Below, piece after piece: positions 27,126 to 38,349 of a stretch of DNA of 64,000 nucleotides. The translations under genes and the position numbers were made by a program. This DNA comes from Toxotes chatareus (taxonomy: Eukaryota; Chordata; Actinopteri; Toxotidae). Under the pieces are notes generated by a model. That model did no database searches. It was not told where the DNA came from and worked only from the letters and a program-made list of their open reading frames with translations. Location: the NCBI GenBank assembly GCA_016801885.1, contig CM028893.1, forward strand, positions 12,139,950 through 12,203,949. The letters run 5' to 3'. The number at the start of each line of letters is the position of its first letter. The first letter of the stretch is position 1.

Positions 27126-30100
27126 TCACAATGTGAATTCAACTGTGTGAAGCTCACACACACACAGGAAGAAACTGCTCCTACCTTGGAGTACAGGCTA
27201 CAGACAGAGGCAGCTGTCTCTCTATCCGTCAGTCCAAGAATAGAGGCAAGCTCCTCTGCACTGGCCTTTGACCCCTGAGCTCCTGACTGACACCTGTCAA
27301 TCAGTCGGTCAAGTGCTGCTTCCACTTCATATGCCTCCAGGCTGAGAGAGAGGGAGGGGGAGGAAAGGGAGGAAAAAAATTTGATTTGATTTTCACACTG
27401 ATTAAAGCCAAGATTCAGGCAAACACCAAACATGAACAAAGGTCTTCTCTTACCTGTTTTTGTGCAGCAGTGAGAGCGTTTTCCTGGCAGGAGACTCCAG
27501 TGGGAGAGAGAGGCCGCCCATTTTACTAACAGGAACTCCACCCTCCATCACATAATCTGTAGCTGGGAGTCCGAGTGCCCTGAAACACGGAAGAAAAACG
27601 CATTATAACAGCTGACTCACACACACGCACACAAAATAACAAGTCTATCATGTTCACCTGGCAATACAGAGACCAATCTGACATTCCTTCACTTGTGATT
27701 TGTCTGTGCAAAATGAACCAAACATAAAAAAGGTGCAAAGTTTACTTTGTCCTCTGTAACTTTGGACTAAAGAAAAGTGTCCATGCATGTCACTGCAAAT
27801 GTGAAAAAACAAGGTGGACATTTTATGCACCAAACAATTAACTGAGGAAATAAGTGACAGATTCATTGACAGTGAAAACAGTTAGTTACAGCTCCAGACA
27901 GGTGTTGTTCAGGTGCACTTGTACCTGACATAATGTTCCCTCTGGCTAAAATAAGTAAGAAGTGTGTAATAATTCTACTTACTTGGCCATAAGTTTCTGA
28001 ACATTGTCTGCATACAGGTTGGGGTCATTCTTCTCCTCCTGGGAAGGTTTGTAAACTGGCAGAAACTGTAGCACGACAAAAACAACGTTTTAGTCCCAGT
28101 GACGGGGGAAGGTGGGACAGTGTGAAGTCTGTTTTTCATGCACTCGAACTTTCAAACACTAGATTCACATCAAGCTGAGAAATATCAGGCACTCCTGTCC
28201 GTCATGTCCGTTACACCTGTGACCACACCCACCATTGCTGATGAAAGGGATCACTGGTGTGCTTCGCTGCACCTGTTACTACACCCAACAGTGATTTCAG
28301 AGTGTACTCTAAGTATACTTCAAATTCAAACACCCTTACCTCAACAGTCATGTTAGTGTAGAACTGCGAAGTTGTGTGCCACAGTGCCTCAACCCTAATG
28401 GACAAAGAGCCAATGTTATATTTCATGTGGCAAAATCACTCCTGTCACTGTGAGAAAGAAAATAGATTCCCATATCCTAAAGTAACAGCAGGTGCAGAAA
28501 CTATTTTAGAAGATTCCTTTGAAAATTGCTTAAGAGATATTAAAAAGGTACCACAGTACAAATGCTTTGCAGAGGATACTGAGCTGATTAAGAGAGCTGA
28601 AGAAGTTCAATGTCCTCGAGGCTCCAAGCTTACACAACTTCCTGCCTATGTAGAAATCCAGTGCTTCACCATGGCTTCTGTGCAGCCCAGACAGTTTCAC
28701 ATTAACTTGCTCAGACAGACACAGAGATGAAAAATGGAGGAACTCACCAGGTTGTCCCTTTGTACGTCCAGCGAACAGTATCCTGAGGAAGAGTCATAAA
28801 AAGACTGTAATCAAACAGTGGACACAATACAACAAGGTACTAAAAAAAAAACGATCCTTAGTAACAGACAGGGTGGGGAGTTTTTATAGCGTGTGTAATT
28901 CTAGTCACATTCCCCTCATAACACACCCTGACAGGAACCAGTGTGTAAACACTGACCTGAAAAAATGTTACTGCGTGTTCAGAAACATGGCTACAGCCTG
29001 ATAATACGGAGGATAGTGCAGTGTACACACACAACGTTGGGCAGAGAAGTGAAAAGACTCATGACATAAAAATGAGAAAGAGATGTCAAAACTAACTGCA
29101 AACACAGAACAAAGCATCTGCTGTGTGTGCAGGGTGATGGGACCAATGCAGACTGCTCAACCTTTGAAATGATGACGTGGTTTCTCCCCTCTAACATCTT
29201 GTATGGACTTTTGTGTGCAGTATATGATTTAAACTAAATCTGATTACGACAACTACGAGTATCAAACCCGGCATGTTTATCAGTTTCCCCACATGCTGTT
29301 ACAACCTGGCAGATCAGCGTGTCGCCCACCAGTAAGTTCACTCACCAGCTTGTTGGGGTAATGCAACAGAACAGGTTGGACCGGGACTCCAGCAAGGAAG
29401 GCACCTGAAGATGAGTGGCACGGAAAAAAACAATTGAGAAAGTGAGGAGACTGGAATGAGAAAGACGTAACACTTCAGAAGGGCAGAAAAACAATCACCA
29501 GCTACACCCTTTCCATCTCATGCCACTCATTCCTGCATGATTTGTACAGCAGACAAACTGTAGCATGTTGACTGTGTAAGACATGAAGAAAAACCAGATG
29601 GGGTTGGTTTCTCTTCATGATGTTTACACTCATTCATGTTAATTCACACAGGACAGGTGTAGAAAGTCCTGATTTTTATTTGTTTTGTTTGTTGTATTGT
29701 TTTGTTGTTTGTATTTCAGACTGCAAATACTCACCAGGCTTGAATTTGATGAGAGCGTGGCCGTTAGTTGTTGTTCCCTCTGGAAACATCAGCATCTAAC
29801 CAAATTAAGACATAAGATTTATGAATTAAGACAGCTGGAAGAGTTTGTAATTCTAGCAGGTGAATGTTTTTCAGGGGTCTTCAGAGAGGTGAGTGACCAA
29901 TCCTAAAAGAGCTTACCTGAGGCCAGTAGCCATTGGAGGTCAGCCTCTCTATGAGCTGGGTGACTGCCTTTTTCCTTGATTCTGGATCCTTCCTGCTCAC
30001 CAGCACAGACTGGTTGAACTCGAGCAAAGCTGAAAAACCAGACCCAAGAAATGAGTCCAAAGCAGGACGGAAAAAAGCAACACCGAAAACACAAGATCAG

Positions 30101-32518
30101 GCAGAGCAGATTAGAAGCCAGAGGACTGAGTCATTTGTTTATCTTCGGACTTCCTTGCATACTTTAATGTTCCCCTTGACTTCACTACTCCAAATATTAA
30201 TCTTGGTATCTGCCTAATAGGTGGGCAGCCTGGGGTGAGATTCCCCATCTATGAGAACACTGCACTGTACTGTACATGTCAGTTAAGCACGACAAACGTT
30301 TTCCAGCAGAGATTGGAAACATTTTTTTTACATCATCCAGGCACTCCGACGTGATGGTAACAAATGATTAAATCCTGCCTGAATGGAAATGGCACCACTA
30401 AGTTTGTGGCAGGGTGAATAGTCCATTCTCTCCCACTTCTCACCCACCAAAGTTATATGTCACCCTTTCCTCTGTCGGCCCAGTGCGATTTTCAATTCGT
30501 TTTTTCTCTGTTATTTGACAGGAAATTGTGCAGGTACAACAAAAAGAGGAGGAAACGAGGAAAGATAAAACTCTAGTTTCAATGCTGCACCTTGTGCAGA
30601 CTGTATGCAAACCTCAGAGGATTTAAGTTGCTGTGAATGCCACCCAAACATTTAATGCCAGCTTTAAGTTTGATTAATAAACATCATATAACCTAAAAAA
30701 TGTTCATTTTTTCTATTACGGGAACTCCTCTCTTATCTAACACAATGTGACTGTCCACACTTGGCACATGTCAAACAATCAGTGTCATTCACACCTGTGT
30801 GTCCTCAACTACAAGAGGAGACTTCAGCAGGGCCATAAAACAGCAGGTAAAAAAAAAAGAGAGACAGGTGATGAAGGTGGACAGTGTGCACAGGGTTCAG
30901 GTGCAGAGCAAAACTAATTCTGTGTGTGTGTGTGTGTGTGTGCATTAGCTCAGAAGTTCACCTCCTATGACCGGCAGGCTGGTGTTCTCTGACCGGGACA
31001 GCACCGTTGCCAGCTGGGTTGGACACAGAACCAGCATGTCCAGGAAGCCGCTGTGGGGCGCCACCACCAGCATGGGTGCCTCCTTCAGATCTGCTCTGCG
31101 ACCTTTGACCTTCACCCACAGGAAGCCCAAGGAGAAGAAGACGGCTCGGCTCAGCAGCCAGATGATGGGATGGAAGAGCCAGCGCCGCCAGCCCGTGACC
31201 GGCCGAGAGCGGTCCTCCTCGGACAGGCCGGCCAATCTGAGCCGGGCAAGAGGCCACATGATGAGGAAGAAAATGGCCGCTAGTGTGATGCGTAGAGGGA
31301 AGAGGATGCTGCCCAGTATGATGCCCTAATGATGCAGGGACAAAAAAAAATAATACATCTATGCATTTAGAACTTAAAGACTGTGTAAAGCTGTTATGAT
31401 GTATGGTGAGATATGGTCAGACGTCACAGTGAAACACAGTTCACTGCACTCAACACCAGTTTGGGTGCTTTTATGTGATTTTGCATACATTTGCCTCATC
31501 TTGATGTATGCAAGTATGGCAAAAATAATACTCTGATTAACATCATTATACTGACTGCATTACATTGCATTGCTCAGCTCCACTGACATGTCTGTCATGG
31601 AGTCCTGCAGCTCTGAGTTATGTTGTTATCCTTTGTCATGCCTGTCCGTTTATGACCTGTCTGTTTTGCTTAGGCATCACAGTCCGTGAAAGACTCTCTG
31701 TTCCCTTATGGGGCATCAGTGCATCATTAAAAGCTGCCGTGAGAAAATGGAAAACAGAAATAAAGAATGGAAGTTGTTGTTTAGATTACTTTAAAAAAAA
31801 AAAAGACCCTCAAAGGCAACTTTTGAGTTTAGACTGGGGATGCAGCTAAAGATCATTTTCATAACCGATTAATGAGCCAATTATATTTCTGATTAATGGT
31901 TTTGTTTATAAAATAGGGAGAAGATTCAGATGCAGTCCTCACATGTCTTATTTAGTTAGACCAACAGTCCAAAACTCAAATATTTTTAGTTTACAGGGAC
32001 AAAAAAAGACTTTTTTCTAAGGCACCAAATTCTCATGACTGAGAAGCTGGAACCAGCAAATATTTTGCATTTCTGCTTAAAAACAACTCAAACGATTGTT
32101 GAATGATCGTCAAAAGAGCTGACCGTTACATTTCTGTGGCAGGACCAAGCTGACTCGCTGACTACTGGCATTAGAGTCACAAAGCTCATTATGAGTTGGT
32201 GTTGAGAAGTTAGGAGCCTGCTTTGGAGACGAACTCGGCTCCTGTCGAGCAAATTAACGCCTGATTAGTTTCAGGTGGCGTATTCAGGGGAAGCTGCGAG
32301 TCATCCTTCTCATGGCCTGTTTGACTTCTACGTGAATGGAAATTCAAACTTTTCACCCTATTTCAACCACACACACACATTAAAAAAAAAACAACCCTCA
32401 AATATCGCGACATTAATGGGACAGTTACCCTGATCCTCTGCGCCCTGGTCAGCTTCACCTCATGAATGAACGGATGTGAGTAGTCGTGTGTTGCTGAGTG
32501 ACGGTCGCGCTCCTCCAT
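26293..32518 (-). CDS. lpcat4: Lysophospholipid acyltransferase LPCAT4 (AGPAT7/AYTL3)
   Basis: Membrane acyl-CoA:lysophospholipid acyltransferase of the ER, remodelling phosphatidylcholine and phosphatidylethanolamine (Lands cycle). Thirteen coding exons: 32518-32429, 31325-30962, 30029-29917, 29795-29735, 29404-29346, 28782-28748, 28394-28340, 28065-27983, 27579-27454, 27341-27185, 27084-26992, 26805-26670, 26477-26293; 518 residues against 524 in human. Residues 36-56 form a hydrophobic membrane segment. Acyltransferase motif I is HSGFLD (121-126), with the required His and Asp four residues apart; FPEGT (193-197) is motif III; KFKPGAFLAGVPVQP matches the family substrate region. The C-terminal half has only degenerate EF-hand-like loops (LFNREGRGSLSAEEL). 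The protein ends KKFE, a dilysine KKxx ER-retrieval signal. The start is supported by the family block HPFIHEVKLTRAQRI in exon 1. Confidence 0.94.
30920..30942. repeat. GT microsatellite in lpcat4 intron 2
   Basis: Uninterrupted TG dinucleotides, roughly 20 bases from the lpcat4 exon 2 donor. Confidence 0.9.
31839..32115 (+). repeat. Dispersed palindromic fish repeat in lpcat4 intron 1
   Basis: Begins TGCAGCTAAAGATCATTTTC, runs through CCGATTAATGAGCCAATTAT and GTTTATAAAAT, and ends AACTCAAACGATTGTTGAA. It is the longest copy in the window of the family also present at 17281-17373 and 59911-60125. It has no coding capacity and is probably a MITE-like non-autonomous element. Confidence 0.65.
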
Positions 32519-34198
32519 AGCGACGAGGTGAACCTGACGGACAAGTTAAACTACAAAGTTTATAAAAACGAGATTATACTCCCTGTTAGATTAGAAAAAA
32601 AGCTCCAAAAACTGTGGGCAACATAAGATGTGTTGACAGTGCCACACTTTTTCCCCTTTTGGAAACCCGTTAAAAAAAAAAAAAAAAAAAAAAAAGAAAG
32701 AAAGAATCGTTAACTAAAACAAACCGAAACGATTGAAGATTATTCCGAGCAGGGGAAAAAAAAGAAAGTAAAAAATTAACAACGATAAAAAACTAAAAAC
32801 AAACTTCTACAGTGTCCAATCTCCACATGGTGCGACACACGCTGAAGAAGAAACGCCCCACGCTCCCTGTCTTCAATCCCGTCCTCACCTGTCCCGCCCC
32901 TTCACAGGCTGACAGCCCGGCCCACCAGCACCACTCAGGGGCCTGTCGGGCGAGTCGTGCCGGTCCCTGAAACCAGACTGGCTGCAAGGGGACTGGGACG
33001 TTCCACACGCACGCACACGCACGTATGTGTGGAAGACCTTTACCATCAGACAAAGGGAAAAAATAAAAAAGAAGAAGAAATAAAAGTCACCGTCATAGTG
33101 ATACTGCAGAAAAATAGAAGAAGATGAGATGAAGGTTTTGGGACATGAGCCAGATATATTGAGCCATTGAGTCAACATGTCTGAAAAAGTAAAAATAATA
33201 AGAAATTAAGTTGATTTTTTATTAAATTATTATTTGTGACTGTCATTTCCACATCAGCTCCTGTGTTTACAAAGAATGTACTTGGATCTCTTTTTTTCTT
33301 TCTTCATATTTTAAGGTGTTAACCAATTAAACTCTGCCTTAACTGCCCACCTTTCATACCTATTCATCCATGACTGTAACAAAAGCTCTACAAACTTAAT
33401 GCTACTTGCCTCTCAAGTTTACCCTCTGCCCCACCTGACTGCTATTGTTCTGAGTGCAGGGTGTTGCCGCTGATACCAACACCAAACTCTGTGGAATGAA
33501 CTCATACCCACAAATGAGTAAATTAAATATAAGTAAAAGTGAAAATGAAACGAAAAGACGAGTTTAGTTTGATTTCAGTGTGATTTCCCCAAAGAATGTT
33601 GAGTTTCACCAGGAGTTGTTCAGTTTCCCTTTCCCCACACCCAGTTTTAAGTGGAACAGGCTGTCCTGCGTCATTAACGTGACAAAGGTTTTATTCATGA
33701 TTCGCATTTGGCGGCAATCCTGGCCTTTCTCTACTTTTACATTAACAGTCATTCATCCAACACATTTATTCACACAGCTGAAAACATTTTACTTCAACCA
33801 ATAAGGATTTATTTCATAGAACATCTTCAAAGAGCAAATCAGTATAAATTAAACAGACCTATAAGTTAAATAGGTTAGTCAATGTGGCTGGCTAGCATGC
33901 TGTAATCATGTTAACACAATGAAGTGTTTCACTACAAACTGAGAAACAAAAAGAAAATGAAGAAAGGAAAAGTGAAGAAAACGGTAAAGGTAATAAGACT
34001 TGCATGACAAAATCAAATCACTTAACAGACTTTCAGGAGCTATAGATAAAGTTCTGTTATTAATGATGTTAGCGCCCCCAAAATTATGTATTCTGTAAGA
34101 CAACCTCATAAATAATTTCTTATTGTGAGCCTGTAAATGTGAAGTAAATTACAGTAATTCAACAGAAGCCAACATGATGATCTGCTGGCTGTGAAATC

Positions 34199-34204
34199 TT
34201 TATT
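34199..34204 (-). terminator. Candidate emc4 poly(A) signal
   Basis: Minus-strand AATAAA about 370 bases past the emc4 stop codon, just after the long GT microsatellite in transcript order, so that microsatellite would lie in the 3' UTR. Confidence 0.45.
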
Positions 34205-34279
34205 TAGAGCATAAAAAAGAGGAATGGGGGACAGCAGAGCTCAAGACATGAGGCAGAGCAGCAGGCCTAAGTAATATGA

Positions 34280-34280
<1 letters not shown>

Positions 34281-34334
<54 letters not shown>
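34281..34334. repeat. GT microsatellite, 27 units
   Basis: Perfect TG dinucleotide tract of 54 bases, the longest in the window. It probably falls in the emc4 3' UTR (transcribed as CA). Confidence 0.95.
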
Positions 34335-34335
<1 letters not shown>

Positions 34336-34575
34336 CAGACAAGGCCTTGGCTTAAAGCTGCACCGCACATCCCGCTGCTGATTTAACAAACATCTTGCCT
34401 GTTGTGACTGTCACTGTAGAGGCTGAATCTGTTTTGGACAAGAGATAGACAGCTGGCAAAATTTCATTCCACCTCAGCTGTGACCGGTAGTGAGGCTGTG
34501 TGGTGCAGGTGGAGAATGGACAGCATTTAAACCCCTGTAAATGTCTGAATTCTTTACGTTCACCGTCCGTGCGCC

Positions 34576-36648
34576 TCACAACACCATCCCTCCGCCCATT
34601 ATCTCCATCCTCTGTTGAGGCAAGACAAAAATGGTTTCATTTATTTGTACTTGTTAGTGATTTATTACAATGACAACATTTTTGTATACTGCCTCAGAAA
34701 ATCCAGAGAAACCCCAACTCTATCCCTAATTGGCCAATATCAGGCCATTACAGATATATCTGAGTATCTGTCAGTCAATGATCACAGATATGCTTTGAAA
34801 CAGTGTGACTGTTCTAGTGTTAAAAACAAAACAACAAATTTAAGAGAAGTTGTTTGTTCATGTTGAGAAACAGGTATCAGATGAAATATGGCCTGGCTTT
34901 TTTAGGCCCTCTGCTGGTCTAAAACTGAACTGCATGTGCAATATTGTCAGGATGTTTGAGGGCCTGAGACAAACCCCCCCCCAAAAACCTAAAAAGTTTG
35001 CTTCATTCAGAGATAATAATAAAAAGAACAGCAGACATGATGATTTTTGGTCCACTTGGTAAATTCAGGTGCATATACACAATCTACAACACCCAGAAAA
35101 TGTCGACTTGTTGCAAAAGAGGCCACAGATGCAGTTTCTGTTGTTATTAAATAAAGGCAACAATAACAACACAGACCCATATTTCAGTTGGCCTGAGTGT
35201 TTATCCCTCTGAGTTTTATAGCTTAGTTATGTCCTGTTCAAGAATTTATATCAAACAACGACTGGGAAACAACAAATGGAACAAAACAATGAGGTGATGG
35301 AAAGCTTGTGTTGCCCTGTATAAAAACACTGGCAAACAGCAGAGCGTGTGTCAGCTTGTCATATGCAAACCTGACACAGCTCATTTGCCTCACAGACTGT
35401 CAGACATGATTAAACTCCTCCTGCTTAGTGCCAGAGTTACCTCACGCTGAAATCTGGAGCAGCCAAAGCGTACATCATTAATCATAAAAACATAACATAG
35501 AAAAGACAGAGAGCTTTGCCATTATATTCATCATATTGTTTACCTGAGGCGGTTCTATGAAAGCCAGCCAATCAGAGGAGTGTGTTGGGAGCAGTCCCAT
35601 CGACTGGCACTTGTAGATGGCCAACGCTGAGCCCAGGAGGTTACCTATCAGGTACACGAGGCCCTGAAGCCACTGCTGACTGGAGCTCTCCAACAGCTTG
35701 AAGGCTGAGACACAAAAGGACAAAGGACTGAATGAAATGACAGAAAAATTTAAATGCAGAAAAAGTGACTTGATGTGAGCTGACTACAAATTAAACTATC
35801 TGAATAGTGGATACTCACTGGCAGACATGGACATGAGAGCCTGTATGGGCCTCCAGGCCATCATGCAGACCATCATAATGGGGAAGATGGAGATGGTGTT
35901 GCCCGACATGTACATGATGAACAGGTTCATGGGGATCTGTTTCAGGGGCCCAAGGGCCACGTCCCAGCAACGCTGTACATCAGAACGAGAGACAAAGGAT
36001 CATACTCAGCAGCACATTTGTTTGATTATCTTCTCTCACATATGTTCCACTCTATGTGGATTATTCTTCTACACTGGTATGGCAAGAACAGGAATGTCAA
36101 TATCTGAAAAGTGAAACTAAAATAACAGCTTTGCACACCTTCTCCACCAGGTTCTTGTCTGTCTCCTGGATGCTGGTGTCAGGGACGGGTTTCTCAGAGT
36201 AGCCGATGGGGTAAACGACGTCTCCCTGACCGCCCTGCCGGTCACCGCGACTCCTGAGGCACACATCACACGATCGACTCTGCGTGAGCTGTGGCGTGTT
36301 TAAGTTGTTCAGCCATGCTTGTGTTTTTTTTTTTTTTGTCTTTGCACAGTAAATCACGTATTAGCCCATATGTTAATAACTAAACTTCATTTCCTGATGA
36401 AGCTCCACCTGACTAGGGATTTCCTGTTTGACAAATTAAACATATGTAAATGTTTGCTCAGAGGACTGCTAACAAAAAAGTGTGGTGCTACTAGTGGATG
36501 AGGTGATGTTAAAGAGTTTGTACTGCGTTTCTGTTTACCTTGTGTTGCCCAAGCTCAGCTCCAGAGCCCACTTCATCCTCCGGGCCCCGCTGCCTCCTCT
36601 TGTCGACAGAGCTCCTCCTCCTCCTCCTTGTCCTCCTGGAGACGCCAT
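34576..36648 (-). CDS. emc4: ER membrane protein complex subunit 4
   Basis: Subunit of the ER membrane complex, which inserts tail-anchored and multipass proteins. Five coding exons: 36648-36539, 36253-36139, 35972-35819, 35704-35544 and a tiny last exon 34611-34576 encoding RMEIMGGGMVL and TGA; 191 residues (human 183). Diagnostic blocks: YPIGYSEKPVPDTSIQETD, RCWDVALGPLKQIPMNLFI, LESSSQQWLQGLVYLIGNL and QSMGLLPTHSSDWLAFIEPP. Two or three hydrophobic segments lie in the C-terminal half. The N-terminus is Gly-rich (MASPGGQGGGGG) and longer than in human. The last exon was found by searching for the family ending RMEFSGGGLLL about 930 bases beyond exon 4. A donor near 37303 suggests a separate non-coding first exon. 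Confidence 0.97.
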
Positions 36649-37300
36649 GGCAACTTGCTGCACTGCTGGATCTCAGAGACAGAAAGCACCTACAGAGATA
36701 AATAAAGCATATTAGGAAACCCAAACCAAAACCTATGAGCTTAAAAAAAACAAAAAAAAAAAAACAAATTTACACTAACAGATGTGGTTGTTTGTTTTAG
36801 TGCCTGTTAAAAACAACAAACAAACTCGGATCTTTTTAGAGTTAAGTTTGTCCTTTGTATTCTTATGTTTAATTGTGATGTTTATATCCTGCTCTTGAGA
36901 GAAGCGACAATTCATTCGTCTTGATGTTTTTGGTTGAAACAAGGATTAAACTTGATTTCTTTTGGGACAAGTATGTGAAAAATGCTCCATTTGTTCTCCA
37001 CCTGCAGTTACAACTGTGAACACTGAGTTGATCCGTTATAACGAAATCAAGAGCTGTTACAAACACAGGATATCGGTTACACGCAGAGTCGCTGTGGTTC
37101 CAACAACTAACAACACCAGTCGGTTCTAGTTGTTCTAGTAAAAGCAGTATCAACAGTACAATTCAAAAAGAAAACCTGAAATTAAAACGAACCAACACGA
37201 CGCTTCAACAAAATTAAAACGCTGCGGAGCAGGACATTGCGGCCACATCATGTTAACGTTAGGTATAAATAACCGAACACACCGTCGTTTAACATTATTT
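36649..37300. other. emc4 5' leader intron
   Basis: Between the emc4 start exon and its likely non-coding first exon. It is AT-rich with poly-A runs near 36750, and I see nothing else in it. Confidence 0.4.
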
Positions 37301-37500
37301 TTACCTTACAGAAACATCCAAAACGCCGCTATCCGGTTACTTTATCGTTATTTTTTAGATGAAATGACAGAAAATTAGCTCGCTGTGTCGAGGAACAAGT
37401 CGACCCCCCCTTGTCGCTCCCTGGTTCCGGGGCCCGCAATGATGACGCAGTCACGCTGCCGCGGAGGCTGTTGCGTCACGCTCGCCCTCTAGTGGCACCT
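37300..37500 (-). promoter_or_regulatory. emc4 promoter with inverted TGACGCA sites and a CTCF-type motif
   Basis: GC-rich, CpG-rich block. TGACGCA at 37443-37449 and its exact reverse complement TGCGTCA at 37472-37478 resemble CRE/ATF half-sites. The minus strand of 37484-37495 reads CCACTAGAGGGC, fitting the CTCF core CCASYAGRKGGC at every position. A minus-strand donor near 37303 could end the non-coding exon 1. Binding is not shown. Confidence 0.55.
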
Positions 37501-38349
37501 CCGAGAACTTTTTAAATCATTTTATTATTTTTTATGTATTTATATATTCTATACAATGTGGAGTCCCATCTGAATGCACAGTAATGTACCCTGTATTGAG
37601 CTACTGAATAATCTGCACTGAATAAATTAACACAGACGTAAAGTAGAAGAGTATCACATCTTTTATTATCATTATTGTTTGCAGCTGTTTTATATTAAAC
37701 AACCCATAAGCAGTACAAAAGTTTAAACATCTGTGTGCAATCTTTACAGTCAGTTTAAGGCAATGCAATTATATATACACACTGACCTGTAAATGAAGCA
37801 GTGCAAACTGAATTGTAAAGTGTATGTGTAGGCACAGTAGTTGTGTACTGTGTGTGAGCTAAGGCACAGGTAAACTCAGGTGTAAATATCAGTACTGCCA
37901 CATGTAAGGCTCATTTACCACCAAGTTCATGAGCTCTTAAACTAACAATAAACTACAGGCAATTTGTTCATTCAGCACATTAGACGGCGTGGGTTACGCT
38001 GCTGTTCTCATGTAAATTTTGCCTGAAGAGTTTATATGTACTTCTCAGCCTCTGTTCAGTTCTTTTCAGGCAGATAGTTTCCAGCAGCAGTGCACACGGG
38101 AAGCTGAAAGAAGCTGAAAACATTCTGTGTTCACTGGCTTTATGAAAATTTAATATTCTACTGGCTAAAGTGGAGAGTGAACGCTGGTCAACCTGAAAAC
38201 AAGACTGTTTTTTAGTTATTCCTAAGAAAAAAAATTCATGTTTTGTGAGTGCAATGTTTAACTCTGATGGTTGCATAAGACTCAGAACCTGAGGATGTCT
38301 GAATCAGTTGTACAGCATGCAGGATCTCTGACTGCACTGAGTGCCCACA
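37501..38349 (-). other. 3' UTR of the CYLD-like gene and short spacer
   Basis: Downstream of the CYLD-like stop. AT-rich, with a minus-strand AATAAA at 37662-37667 that would give a 3' UTR of about 690 bases. The end of that transcript lies within roughly 200 bases of the emc4 promoter. Confidence 0.55.
37662..37667 (-). terminator. Candidate poly(A) signal of the CYLD-like gene
   Basis: Minus-strand AATAAA followed by further AT-rich sequence; the best candidate hexamer downstream of the stop at 38350. Confidence 0.45.

Larger units (their letters stand above)
32519..34575. other. lpcat4 upstream region and emc4 downstream region
   Basis: Intergenic: lpcat4 starts on the left and emc4 ends on the right. 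The lpcat4-proximal part has poly-A runs (32672-32695), a GC box CCCGCCCC at 32893-32900 and a CpG-richer stretch to about 33020, the likely promoter. A small minus-strand ORF near 32800-33180 has no family match or homologous block. The rest is AT-rich with a long GT microsatellite near the emc4 end. Confidence 0.55.

Noticed and set aside
32793..33178. Overlapping minus-strand ORFs upstream of lpcat4
   Set aside because: Lpcat4 exon 1 with the family block begins at 32518; these frames show no family similarity and no in-phase link.
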